From Sedimentisphaerales bacterium (GTDB taxonomy: Bacteria > Planctomycetota > Phycisphaerae > Sedimentisphaerales > Anaerobacaceae), in NCBI GenBank assembly GCA_016936075.1, contig JAFGPS010000040.1:1-38593 (forward strand): a stretch of DNA of 38,593 nucleotides, written 5' to 3'. A program made the position numbers and the translations under genes. How positions within the stretch are numbered: the first letter of the stretch is position 1; every line of letters starts with the position of its first letter. Below are positions 24,601 to 31,904 of the stretch, one piece after another. The notes below the pieces were generated by a model. The model saw only the letters and a list, made by a program, of their open reading frames with translations. It was not told where the DNA came from and ran no database searches.

Positions 24601-25264
24601 GATTCTGAGCGGTACCGTTTATCATAGGTCTGTCCGGGCATAAGCCGCGGGCTTTATGTCTGGCAACCATTTCATCGTCTATCATTGCCTTCATATCTTC
24701 CATGGTCAGTTCTTCGACCTTCTGTACTTCATGGCTTGTTCTGAAACCATCGAAGAAATGCAGGAATGGCAAACTCGATGCAAGCGCTGCCTGCTGTGAA
24801 ATCAGCGCCATATCCATAACTTCCTGAACATTACCTGAAGCTATTTCACAAAATCCTGTTTCCCTGCATGTCATAACATCGGAATGATCACCGAAAATTG
24901 ACAAAGCCTGACAGGCCAACGAACGTGCTGAAATATGGAATACCGTTGGCAGAAGTTCGCCAGCGATTTTATACATCGTCGGGATCATAAGCAAAAGACC
25001 CTGTGATGCCGTAAATGTCGTTGTTAAAGCACCCGCTGCAAGAGCACCGTGTACAGCAGCAGCGGCTCCGCCTTCTGACTGCATTTCTGTAACTGAGGGG
25101 ATAGTTCCCCAAATATTTTTTTCACCATTCGCGGATTTGGCATCTGCGATTTCTCCCATACCTGAACTGGGGGTTATCGGGTAAATCGCGATAACTTCGT
25201 TTGTGGCATGAGCCACGTATGATGCCGCACTATTTCCGTCAATAGTAACTATTTTGCGTTTCAT
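21677..25264 (-). CDS. nifJ: Pyruvate:ferredoxin (flavodoxin) oxidoreductase, single-chain
   Basis: PFOR oxidises pyruvate with CoA to acetyl-CoA and CO2, reducing ferredoxin or flavodoxin, a key step of anaerobic metabolism. At 1195 residues it has the fused homodimeric form. The N-terminal pyrimidine-binding domain includes YPITPSSGMGE. The ferredoxin-like domain has two 4Fe-4S motifs, CIQCGTCSFVCPHG from C696 and CTGCGACVQACPAQ from C752. The proximal cluster region contains CAGCGETPY and NATGCSSIYGG. The TPP-binding motif runs from GGDGWAYDIGYGG (about 984) to DTEVYSNTGGQ. ATG 25264 follows GGAG. The enzyme appears complete. Confidence 0.97.
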   Translation of the reverse strand: MKRKIVTIDGNSAASYVAHATNEVIAIYPITPSSGMGEIADAKSANGEKNIWGTIPSVTEMQSEGGAAAAVHGALAAGALTTTFTASQGLLLMIPTMYKIAGELLPTVFHISARSLACQALSIFGDHSDVMTCRETGFCEIASGNVQEVMDMALISQQAALASSLPFLHFFDGFRTSHEVQKVEELTMEDMKAMIDDEMVARHKARGLCPDRPMINGTAQNPDVYFQGRETVNKYYNAVPKIVQDTMDKFAKLVGRQYHLFDYIGAPDAEKVIIIMGSGADTAHETIEYLMGKGEKVGVVIVRLFHPFSTEDFIAALPKTVKKIAVLDRTKEPGSIGEPLYMNIRTAVGEAMGKGEASFDGYPVIVGGRYGLGSKDFTPAMVKAVFDNLDADKPKYEFTVGIIDDVTDTSLDVDESFDVSDEGIISGLFYGLGSDGTVGANKNSIKIIGEETDNFAQAYFVYDSKKAGAVTVSHLRFGNKEIKRPYLISKADFIACHNPAFLEQFDMLSSAKDGGTFLLTSMHGPEEVWDTLPQMVQKQIIDKKLKFFVIDAIAIAEELGLGARINVIMQTAFFKISNVIDIETAVNAIKTAIKKTYGKKGQKIVDMNNAAVDSALDKICEVKVPAQVTSKIKMRQMVPDDAPDFVKTVTGELMAFHGDKLPVSKMPDDGKFPTGTTKYEKRNIAVNIPVWEPEVCIQCGTCSFVCPHGTIRIKAFDPKFAEGAPSTYKSAEAKGKDFAGMKFTVQVAPEDCTGCGACVQACPAQEKDADKKPTGRKAINMAHQEPLRDPERENYDYFLSIPNTDAKLFKAASVKGSQLIQPLFEYSGACAGCGETPYVKLLSQLFGDRLYVGNATGCSSIYGGNLPTTPYTKRDDGRGPAWSNSLFEDAAEYSLGMRLTVDKFKERALMLLDQVAEKGCVDKALADKIKVAALADIPESEAIEQQRADVAELKKQCEKSSCPECTFMLELADYLVRKSVWAMGGDGWAYDIGYGGLDHVLASGANINVLVLDTEVYSNTGGQMSKSTPRAAVAKFAAAGKPGPKKDMGLLAMTYGNIYVAKVAMGANTNQTVKAFMEAEAYPGPSIIIAYAHCIAHGINMTNGLNEQKKAVACGHWPLFRFDPRLTEQGKNPLQLDSKTPTGDFEEYVYGENRYRVLKQSKPEVAAKLLKLAKGDAERKIALMEQLAQIKCEEK

Positions 25265-25345
25265 ATGTTCTCCATTTCTATAACATTAGCATAACAAATA
25301 ACTTATAATCCGGTAAAATAACAGGCGATTTATCTGTTAAAACCT

Positions 25346-25411
25346 GTGCCTGGCCATCCCAAGGGGACTGCCCAATCTCCGGAAAAGTAGGAATATACAC
25401 CTTTTTGGCAC
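25346..25411. repeat. Possible degenerate REP-like or small mobile repeat
   Basis: A GC-richer block in AT-rich surroundings is bounded by GTGCC (25346-25350) and GGCAC (25407-25411) as short inverted ends. Inside are CCAAGGGGACTGCCC and CCTGGCC, which recall REP-type hairpins associated with REP-linked transposases in other genomes. No transposase is nearby. A single copy in this window cannot prove that it is a repeat. Confidence 0.3.
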
Positions 25412-25772
25412 TCTTATCAAGTTAAATTTATTACTCAAAATAATCTATTCTTAATGCCATATGGAACTAAGTAAAGTATCTTGAACTCGAATAAGAAATT
25501 CTAACCTGCAATATAACAAAATGTGGTTTTAGAATATTGGTGATTTAATACAAATTTGCTATCGCCATTTTAAATAAATCAGATAAAGACGCCGCTTATG
25601 ATTCACAAAAGCAAGTTTCTTTCGAATGAATCCTAAAAATATAACACGGATATCAAGTTAAAAGATTTTGAGATATAGTTTTACGGCAAAAGGATTTACA
25701 TATTATTATTTTTAATCAAAACAGTATGTTGGGGGTGCAAAAAAAATATTTTTCAAAAAACACTTATTTCTA

Positions 25773-25800
25773 TTGACTAATTCAATTACATAATTAAACT
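25773..25800 (+). promoter_or_regulatory. Promoter of the TetR-efflux operon
   Basis: TTGACT (25773-25778) and TAAACT (25795-25800), 16 bases apart, lie about 40 bases before the TetR start codon. TATAAA at 25800-25805 is an alternative -10 box but is too far from the -35. Confidence 0.4.
25781..25798. promoter_or_regulatory. Candidate TetR operator overlapping the promoter
   Basis: An 18-base near-palindrome centred on ATTACATAAT, with one mismatched pair, lies between the -35 and -10 boxes. TetR-family repressors typically bind such dyads over their own promoter. AT-rich DNA makes chance palindromes common, so this is tentative. Confidence 0.3.
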
Positions 25801-25838
25801 ATAAAGTATAAGTATTTATAAAGCAATGGGACAACAGA

Positions 25839-26549
25839 ATGAAAAAACAAAGAATAGATGGTCAGGAAACACGACTAAGACTGCTTGACGCAGCAAGTAT
25901 GGTCTTTGCGAAAAAAGGCTTCTGGGAAACTACGAATGCCGATATTTGCAAAGTGGCCCAAGTCAATACTGCAAGTGTAAATTACCATTTTGGCGGCAAA
26001 GAAGAACTTTATATCTCAGCATGGAAATATTCTTTTGATAAGTCATTAGAGGCTCACCCTCAGGATGGCGGTGTTCCGCCAGAAGCATCTCCCAAGGATA
26101 GATTGAGGGGCAGGATTCTGTCTTTCCTGCAACGTGTTGCCGATCCGAAAACTTATGAGATTGAAATAATGCATAAGGAAATGGCATGCCCAACCGGACT
26201 TCTCCATAAAATAGTGCATTCGTCATTGAAAACTTTAAACGATGGTTTCAAAACTATCGTTGCGGAACTTCTTGGAAAAGACGCTAACGAAAAGCAGATA
26301 TTATTCTGCCATATGAATATAGTAAATATGTGTTTTGGATTCGTACATTATATTCATCTCAGCAGATTGCCAATAGATGACCAAAACGATATGAACGATG
26401 TCGTTGAGATTGATGTAAAAGATTTTGCTGATTATGTTTTAATTTTCAGCATGGCAGGAATAAATAGTATTCGTAAAGAAAATAGAAACAGCTCAACATT
26501 GTCTGAAAATAATAGCAAAAAGAAAAAGCGGAAAGCTGGGAATAAATAA
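25839..26549 (+). CDS. TetR-family transcriptional regulator of the efflux operon
   Basis: This 236-residue repressor-type protein has an N-terminal TetR helix-turn-helix at about residues 10-58 (TRLRLLDAASMVFAKKGFWE, then VNTASVNYHFGGKEELY). The ligand-binding C-terminal half resembles the CecR/YbiH (DUF1956) type, with HKEMACPTGLLHKIV, and the protein ends in a lysine-rich tail. The stop overlaps the next gene's ATG by one base (TAATG), so it is the first gene of the five-gene efflux operon. It most likely represses its own operon until a toxic substrate binds. The ligand is unknown. Confidence 0.9.
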   Translation: MKKQRIDGQETRLRLLDAASMVFAKKGFWETTNADICKVAQVNTASVNYHFGGKEELYISAWKYSFDKSLEAHPQDGGVPPEASPKDRLRGRILSFLQRVADPKTYEIEIMHKEMACPTGLLHKIVHSSLKTLNDGFKTIVAELLGKDANEKQILFCHMNIVNMCFGFVHYIHLSRLPIDDQNDMNDVVEIDVKDFADYVLIFSMAGINSIRKENRNSSTLSENNSKKKKRKAGNK

Positions 26550-27985
26550 TGACCTTCTATAAATCAATATTCATAAAATATATTCCATACATTATTGCGT
26601 TGTACATGATTGTGCTTATATCCGGCTGCAGCCCGGTAGGTCCGGATTATGAACCGCCCAAAACACAAGTGCCCCAAAATTGGCACGCACCATTGGAAAG
26701 CGGAATCACTGCGGAACAATTCGATCCAAATACTCTGACAAAGTGGTGGACTATGATAGATGATCCGATGTTAACAGATATCATTGAGCGTGCGATTGCA
26801 AATAATCTCGATCTCAAGATTGCCATCGAGCGAATTCGTGAATCGCGTGCCAGACGTGCGATTACTGAAGCTTCGCTTTATCCCAGTTTTAACTCTTCCG
26901 GCTCTGCAACTAAAAGCCGGTCGAGAAATGTCAGCAATACAACCAGCCACTATTCGGCAAATTTTGACGCAGGCTGGGAGATGGACTTTTTCGGAGGTCT
27001 TCGACGCTCTGTCGAGGCCGCAAATGCTGATTTGCAGGCATCACAGGAAAATATGTATAATACATTAGTTTCTTTACTCTCGGAAGTTGCTTTGAATTAT
27101 GTTGAAATACGTACATATCAGGCACGTATTAATAGTGTGCAGTCGAGTATTGATTTGCAGAATGAAACATATCAATTAACTTTATGGCGGAACGAAGCAC
27201 AGTTAATTGATGAGCTTACAGTACAACAGGCGCTATATAATCTTGAAAGTTCACGTTCTCAGATACCGTCTTTAAGAGCAGGATTGGAACAGTCTATGAA
27301 CAGTCTCGCCTTACTTCTTGGTGAAGAAGCCGGTAAGCTTCAGGAAGAATTGCAGAAAGTCGAACCAATTCCAAATGCTCCGGAGAATATCGCAATAGGA
27401 GTTCCGGCGGATGTAATTCGTCGCAGACCAGATATACGCAGTGCCGAGCTGTCACTTGCGGCTCAAACAGCGAGAGTTGGTGTTGCTACCGCCCAATTAT
27501 ACCCAAGCTTTACATTAAACGGTTCTCTTGGCCTCGATGCAACCTCATTGAGTAACATATCATCCGGCACATGGACATTAAGCGGCGGACCACGTTTTAG
27601 CTGGCCTGTGTTCGATGCCGGCGCAATAAAACAAAATATAAATGTACAATCAGCACTTGTCGATGAATCTCTGCTCCAGTATAAATCTGTAGTCCTTTCA
27701 GCATTTAAGGAAGTTGAGGATGGACTTATCTCCTACGTGCAGGAACAACAAAGAAGGAACAATTTACGAGCAGCCGCACAGGCCGCTCAGTCTGCGGTTC
27801 AACTGGCAACACAAAAGTTCGAAGTCGGACTGACAGATTTCACTACAGTTTTGGATACACAACGTTCACTGCTGAGTTTTCAGGACCAACTCGCACAAAG
27901 TGACGGTATGGTAACGTCAAATGTGATAAGGCTATACAAAGCACTTGGCGGCGGCTGGGAATCTTTTGCTTCTAATGAGTATTAA
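26549..27985 (+). CDS. NodT/TolC-type outer-membrane efflux lipoprotein
   Basis: This 478-residue outer-membrane factor would form the exit duct of a tripartite pump. A signal sequence ending in the lipobox ISGC (lipidated Cys at about residue 27) is followed by the family's start, SPVGPDYEPPKTQVPQNWHA. Two TolC-like repeats of long helices and beta strands follow, with the conserved GVPADVIRRRPDIRSAE near residue 290 and a matching second half with ALVDESLLQYKSVVLSAFKEVED. It overlaps the TetR stop by one base and is followed by the adaptor gene. Confidence 0.93.
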   Translation: MTFYKSIFIKYIPYIIALYMIVLISGCSPVGPDYEPPKTQVPQNWHAPLESGITAEQFDPNTLTKWWTMIDDPMLTDIIERAIANNLDLKIAIERIRESRARRAITEASLYPSFNSSGSATKSRSRNVSNTTSHYSANFDAGWEMDFFGGLRRSVEAANADLQASQENMYNTLVSLLSEVALNYVEIRTYQARINSVQSSIDLQNETYQLTLWRNEAQLIDELTVQQALYNLESSRSQIPSLRAGLEQSMNSLALLLGEEAGKLQEELQKVEPIPNAPENIAIGVPADVIRRRPDIRSAELSLAAQTARVGVATAQLYPSFTLNGSLGLDATSLSNISSGTWTLSGGPRFSWPVFDAGAIKQNINVQSALVDESLLQYKSVVLSAFKEVEDGLISYVQEQQRRNNLRAAAQAAQSAVQLATQKFEVGLTDFTTVLDTQRSLLSFQDQLAQSDGMVTSNVIRLYKALGGGWESFASNEY

Positions 27986-28005
27986 TATTGATAAAGGAAA
28001 AATTT

Positions 28006-29301
28006 ATGAAATCTAAAAAAAGCTCAAATACTGATATAGACCAGATCCTTGAACTGGATCGTAAATATGGTCGACGGCGGTCGAAACGCTGGATTATTAC
28101 AATTATCGTATTGGTGCTGGCTGTTATAGCTATCTACGTGTTCCAAAATAAAAATGGGCAGAATATGCCGAAGTACGAAACACAGCAGGTAAAAAAAGGT
28201 AACCTGACTATCATAGTAACTGCAACCGGAACACTTCAACCGACCAACGAGGTTGAGGTTGGCAGCGAAGAATCAGGAATTGTTGATAACGTAGATGCTG
28301 ACTATAATGACAAAGTCACTGTAGGACAAGTTCTCGCCAGACTTGATACATCAAGACTCGACTCACAGATAACACAGGCCAAAGCTTCTCTCGAAGTGGC
28401 AAAAGCAAATGTTCTACAGGCGCAGGCAACTCTAAATGAGACAAGCAGCAAACTCGAACAATATAAGAAAGTTCGCCAGTTAAGCGATAATAAAGTTCCC
28501 TCACAAACTGAACTTGACGCAGCACAGGCAGCTTTTGAGCGAGCCAAAGCCAATGAAGCCAGCGCAAAAGCATCAATTTTACAAGCTCAGGCCGCTCTTG
28601 ATACGCTTGAGACAGACAGGTCCAAAACAGTTATACACTCCCCTATCAATGGAGTAGTCCTTACACGTGCTGTCGAGCCGGGCCAAACCGTAGCCGCTGC
28701 GTTTCAGGCTCCGGTATTATTTACTCTTGCAGAAGACCTGACACAAATGGAACTGCATGTCGATGTAGATGAAGCAGATATCGGCCAGGTCAAGGAAGGC
28801 CAGGATGCTGTTTTTACAGTAGATGCGTATCCGAATCGCGAATTCGAGGCAAAAATAATTCAAATCCGATACGGCTCACAAACTATCGAGGGAGTAGTAA
28901 CCTATGAAACCGTATTGAAAGTGGATAATTCAGATTTATCACTGCGTCCCGGCATGACAGCTACAGCCGAAATAACTGTAAGCAAAGTTGAAGATGCTAT
29001 CCTTATTCCGAATAATGCGTTGCGTTTTACTCCGCCGGAACCGGAGCAGCAACAGGGACAGGGACGCCCCAGAAGTCTGCTTGGCGCAATAATGCCGCGA
29101 CCGCCGATGACGGAAACGAAACGTACAGAAGAAACTGATAATAAAATTGAAAAAGAAGTCTGGACTCTTGTTGATAATGAGTTATCACCAATTAATATCA
29201 TTACAGGAGAATCGGACGGAATTATGACAGAGGTCATCAAAGGTGATATTAAGCCTGGAACAGAGCTTGTAACCAATACGCTGATGTCGCAGAGAAGATA
29301 A
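28006..29301 (+). CDS. MacA-like periplasmic adaptor (membrane fusion protein)
   Basis: The protein has 431 residues from ATG 28006, which follows AAAGGA; an in-frame TTG at 27988 is upstream of that site. A short basic N-terminus leads to one membrane segment (about 32-50, WIITIIVLVLAVIAIYVF). The lipoyl/barrel-sandwich domain is split by an Ala/Gln-rich coiled coil (about residues 115-205, with QAKASLEVAKANVLQAQ). A beta-barrel domain (HVDVDEADIGQVKEGQ) and the membrane-proximal domain follow. A Gln/Pro/Arg-rich insertion lies near residue 345-370. It would link the inner-membrane ABC transporter to the outer-membrane factor. Confidence 0.93.
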   Translation: MKSKKSSNTDIDQILELDRKYGRRRSKRWIITIIVLVLAVIAIYVFQNKNGQNMPKYETQQVKKGNLTIIVTATGTLQPTNEVEVGSEESGIVDNVDADYNDKVTVGQVLARLDTSRLDSQITQAKASLEVAKANVLQAQATLNETSSKLEQYKKVRQLSDNKVPSQTELDAAQAAFERAKANEASAKASILQAQAALDTLETDRSKTVIHSPINGVVLTRAVEPGQTVAAAFQAPVLFTLAEDLTQMELHVDVDEADIGQVKEGQDAVFTVDAYPNREFEAKIIQIRYGSQTIEGVVTYETVLKVDNSDLSLRPGMTATAEITVSKVEDAILIPNNALRFTPPEPEQQQGQGRPRSLLGAIMPRPPMTETKRTEETDNKIEKEVWTLVDNELSPINIITGESDGIMTEVIKGDIKPGTELVTNTLMSQRR

Positions 29302-29302
29302 T

Positions 29303-30028
29303 ATGCCGGACAAAGAAAATAACAAAGAACAATCAGTAATTAACCTCAAGGGAATAACCAAGGTCTACGGTCACGGCCAGGCCGCGATGGAGGCTCTTCG
29401 GGGTATAGACCTTAACATTAACAAAGGTGAATTTATCGCCGTGATGGGTCCGAGCGGTTCAGGAAAATCCACTTGTATGAATATTCTTGGCTGCCTTGAT
29501 GCACCCACAAAAGGCTCGTATAAATTTAGAGATATAGAAGTCTGCAAGCTAAGTCGAAGACAACGTGCTCTTTTGAGACGCAACTATCTCGGATTTATAT
29601 TTCAGGGCTATAATCTTCTTAGCCGAACATCAGCTAAAGAAAACGTGGAACTCCCGCTGATTTACAGGGGAACAAGTGCCAGCGAACGCCATCGTCTTTC
29701 TATGACGGCCCTGAATACGGTAGGTTTAACGGGCTGGGAATCACATACTCCAAGCGAGCTTTCCGGTGGACAGCAGCAGCGTGTCGCAATTGCGCGTGCC
29801 ATAATTACCGAACCGTTTATTCTTTTAGCAGACGAGCCTACCGGCAACCTGGATTCCGCATGCAGTGTCGAAATTATGGAGTTGCTCTGTGAACTGAATC
29901 TCAAACGCGGCATAACGATTGTAATGGTTACACATGAACCTGATATGGCCACTTACGCAAAACGTATAGTGCACTTTAAGGACGGCCTTGTCGAGTCGGA
30001 TAAACACAACGGGAGTAAATTACAATGA
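29303..30028 (+). CDS. ABC transporter ATP-binding protein, MacB/LolD type
   Basis: This 241-residue ATPase has all the motifs: Walker A GPSGSGKST (residues 49-57), Q-loop FQGYNLL, signature LSGGQQQR, Walker B ILLADEPTGNLD and switch VTHEPD. Sequence type and context place it in the MacB/LolD group that powers mechanotransmission with an FtsX-like permease. Unlike E. coli MacB, ATPase and permease are separate polypeptides. It starts one base after the adaptor stop and overlaps the permease gene by 4 bases (ATGA). Confidence 0.96.
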   Translation: MPDKENNKEQSVINLKGITKVYGHGQAAMEALRGIDLNINKGEFIAVMGPSGSGKSTCMNILGCLDAPTKGSYKFRDIEVCKLSRRQRALLRRNYLGFIFQGYNLLSRTSAKENVELPLIYRGTSASERHRLSMTALNTVGLTGWESHTPSELSGGQQQRVAIARAIITEPFILLADEPTGNLDSACSVEIMELLCELNLKRGITIVMVTHEPDMATYAKRIVHFKDGLVESDKHNGSKLQ

Positions 30029-31233
30029 TCTGGAATGCAATTTTACTTGCTTTACGTGAACTGAAACGAAACATCATGCGTTCCTTTCTGACTATACTTG
30101 GTATTGTCATCGGAGTATCAGCGGTTATTACTATGGTGACACTGGGTTCCGGTGTCACTGCGCAGGTTACTGAACAGATAGCAAGTATGGGGAGTAATCT
30201 TTTGATGATTAGTCATGGAAGAAGAATGGGGCCTGGCGGCATGGGCGCAACTCCTTCCATGTTCAAAATGGAAGATGTCGAAGCCATTGGCAGGGACATC
30301 AGCTCTGTCCAGGCTATCGCGCCAGTTTCATCCCAATCAATTACTTCGGTTTTTGGAAACGAAAACTGGCAGACAACAATTACAGGCTCAACTAATGAAT
30401 ATATAACAATTGGTAACAGGTCAGTAGTTAACGGCAGATTATTTTCAGAAAGCGAACTTCGTAACGGCTCGGCTGTTTGTATTATAGGTGAAACTGTAAG
30501 AAAACAGCTTTTCGGAAACCAGGACTGCCTGGGTGAAATAATCAGATTTAAAAAACTTTCCTGCCAGATAATCGGCCTGCTTGCTCCAAAAGGACAGAAT
30601 ACGATGGGCATGGATCAGGACGACCTCGCTGTTATTCCACTGCGAACTTTTCAGAGGCGTATCTCTGGAAATGAGGATGTTAGCATGATACAGGTTTCCA
30701 TAAATGATGGAATACCTACTGAAAAAGCTCAGAAAAATATCGAACTATTAATGCGCGAACGCAGACACATCACGGGCACAGAAGAGGACGATTTTACAGT
30801 AATGGATATGAAGGAAATATCTTCTATGCTCACAAGTACTACTAATATTCTGACTGCTCTTTTGAGTGCGGTTGCCGCCGTGAGTCTTATTGTTGGCGGA
30901 ATCGGTATTATGAATATTATGTTGGTCTCTGTTACCGAGCGAACGAGGGAAATAGGTACTCGTCTTGCTATCGGTGCACTTGAGAGTGAGGTAATGATGC
31001 AGTTTCTTGTAGAAGCGATTGTATTGTCTTCTTTCGGAGGTCTCATCGGTATTATTCTGGCGTTGTCCTCGTCTTTCCTGATTGCGCAATTAATGCTAAT
31101 GCCTTTTGTAATTAATTGGAGTATCGTTATTCTCGCGTTTCTATTCTCGGCCGCAGTGGGTGTCGTGTTCGGCTATTTCCCAGCCTTAAAAGCCGCCCGC
31201 CTCGACCCAATAGAAGCTCTTCGTCACGAGTAG
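30025..31233 (+). CDS. ABC transporter permease, MacB/FtsX type
   Basis: The 402-residue permease has the four-segment MacB topology. One N-terminal membrane helix (about residues 20-42, MRSFLTILGIVIGVSAVITMVTLG) is followed by a large periplasmic MacB_PCD domain (about 45-275). Three C-terminal helices follow, including VSLIVGGIGIMNIMLVSVTERTREIG and an ending PALKAARLDPIEALRHE that is near-diagnostic. It is the last gene of the efflux operon, coupled to the ATPase by a 4-base overlap. With the adaptor and NodT-type duct it should form a tripartite exporter of drugs, peptides or other periplasmic substrates. Confidence 0.95.
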   Translation: MIWNAILLALRELKRNIMRSFLTILGIVIGVSAVITMVTLGSGVTAQVTEQIASMGSNLLMISHGRRMGPGGMGATPSMFKMEDVEAIGRDISSVQAIAPVSSQSITSVFGNENWQTTITGSTNEYITIGNRSVVNGRLFSESELRNGSAVCIIGETVRKQLFGNQDCLGEIIRFKKLSCQIIGLLAPKGQNTMGMDQDDLAVIPLRTFQRRISGNEDVSMIQVSINDGIPTEKAQKNIELLMRERRHITGTEEDDFTVMDMKEISSMLTSTTNILTALLSAVAAVSLIVGGIGIMNIMLVSVTERTREIGTRLAIGALESEVMMQFLVEAIVLSSFGGLIGIILALSSSFLIAQLMLMPFVINWSIVILAFLFSAAVGVVFGYFPALKAARLDPIEALRHE

Positions 31234-31358
31234 TGTTCTGTAATAAATGAATGATTTGATAACTTGTAATGTCGGCTGAAAGGTGATACTTGCGACTATA
31301 GATACCAAGACACTTAAAACTAATACCAATTTTTTGAAAACAATATATCAGAATAAAT

Positions 31359-31832
31359 TTACTCGATTCCAAAAATTTCGAGCCATTTTTTCGTTTCGCT
31401 ATCACTCAAACCCTGTCGTTTTGCGGACGGTTCCGGCACATGCCGCTTTTTGTTTAGTTGCTTAGTAAGATTGTTCCAGAATTCTTCAGATTTAACCGCC
31501 TGGGCTTTTTTTGCACGAGCTGCTTTCCTTATTCTCCTATCACTGCTGACGATTATTAGCCTTTTCGGTGCACTATCTGCTTTTATTTTGTCCTCGATTA
31601 CAGAATCCGCATCAGACCTGGTACCAGCAAAGAAAACTTCAAGATTGCCAAAATCACCAAACGCTTCTTTATCTCTCGGCCCTGTCCCATCAAAAACCAG
31701 TTCACCCTTTTGTCCTGTAAGCTGCAAATAATAGTCAATTATACGGCATAGCTTAACATCATTTATTGTGCCTGAGACATCATCTATTTTGATTACCGCG
31801 TGTAATAAATTATGGCCGTCAATTATGTACAT
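31359..31832 (-). CDS. NYN-domain (YacP/Rae1-like) nuclease-type protein
   Basis: A 157-residue protein starting MYIIDGHNLLHAV, the first acidic motif of PIN-like NYN domains (D5), with further acidic positions in FDGTG and GTRSDADSVIEDKI and the strand IIVSSDRRIRKAA. This is the YacP-like NYN family, whose characterised relatives are ribosome-associated mRNA endonucleases. The C-terminal tail (KKRHVPEPSAKRQGLSDSE) is basic. It is the last gene of the pyr operon, 60 bases after the pyrC stop, and its ribosome-binding site is weak. RNA cleavage is inferred from the family. Confidence 0.85.
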   Translation of the reverse strand: MYIIDGHNLLHAVIKIDDVSGTINDVKLCRIIDYYLQLTGQKGELVFDGTGPRDKEAFGDFGNLEVFFAGTRSDADSVIEDKIKADSAPKRLIIVSSDRRIRKAARAKKAQAVKSEEFWNNLTKQLNKKRHVPEPSAKRQGLSDSETKKWLEIFGIE

Positions 31833-31841
31833 CTTTTACTA

Positions 31842-31904
31842 GCGTATTGCGTATTGAGTATTGCGTATTTCTTTTAACGCATCACGCATCACTCACGACG
31901 CATA
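31842..31904. repeat. Heptamer tandem repeats forming two complementary arms
   Basis: Four 7-base units (GCGTATT, GCGTATT, GAGTATT, GCGTATT) at 31842-31869 are followed after 7 bases by four more related to the complement (ACGCATC, ACGCATC, ACTCACG, ACGCATA) at 31877-31904. The second arm runs into the last codons of pyrC, and the whole lies between pyrC and the NYN gene. The arms could pair as an imperfect hairpin in RNA. Confidence 0.7.

Larger units (their letters stand above)
25265..25838. other. 574-base divergent intergenic region between nifJ and the efflux operon
   Basis: This AT-rich region carries one GC-richer 66-base block (25346-25411, listed separately) and, at its right end, the promoter and a possible operator for the TetR gene. 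No convincing ORF or RNA gene is seen. A clear nifJ promoter could not be fixed; TATAAG/TATAGA-type boxes lie within 60 bases of its start but lack a good -35 partner. Confidence 0.6.
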
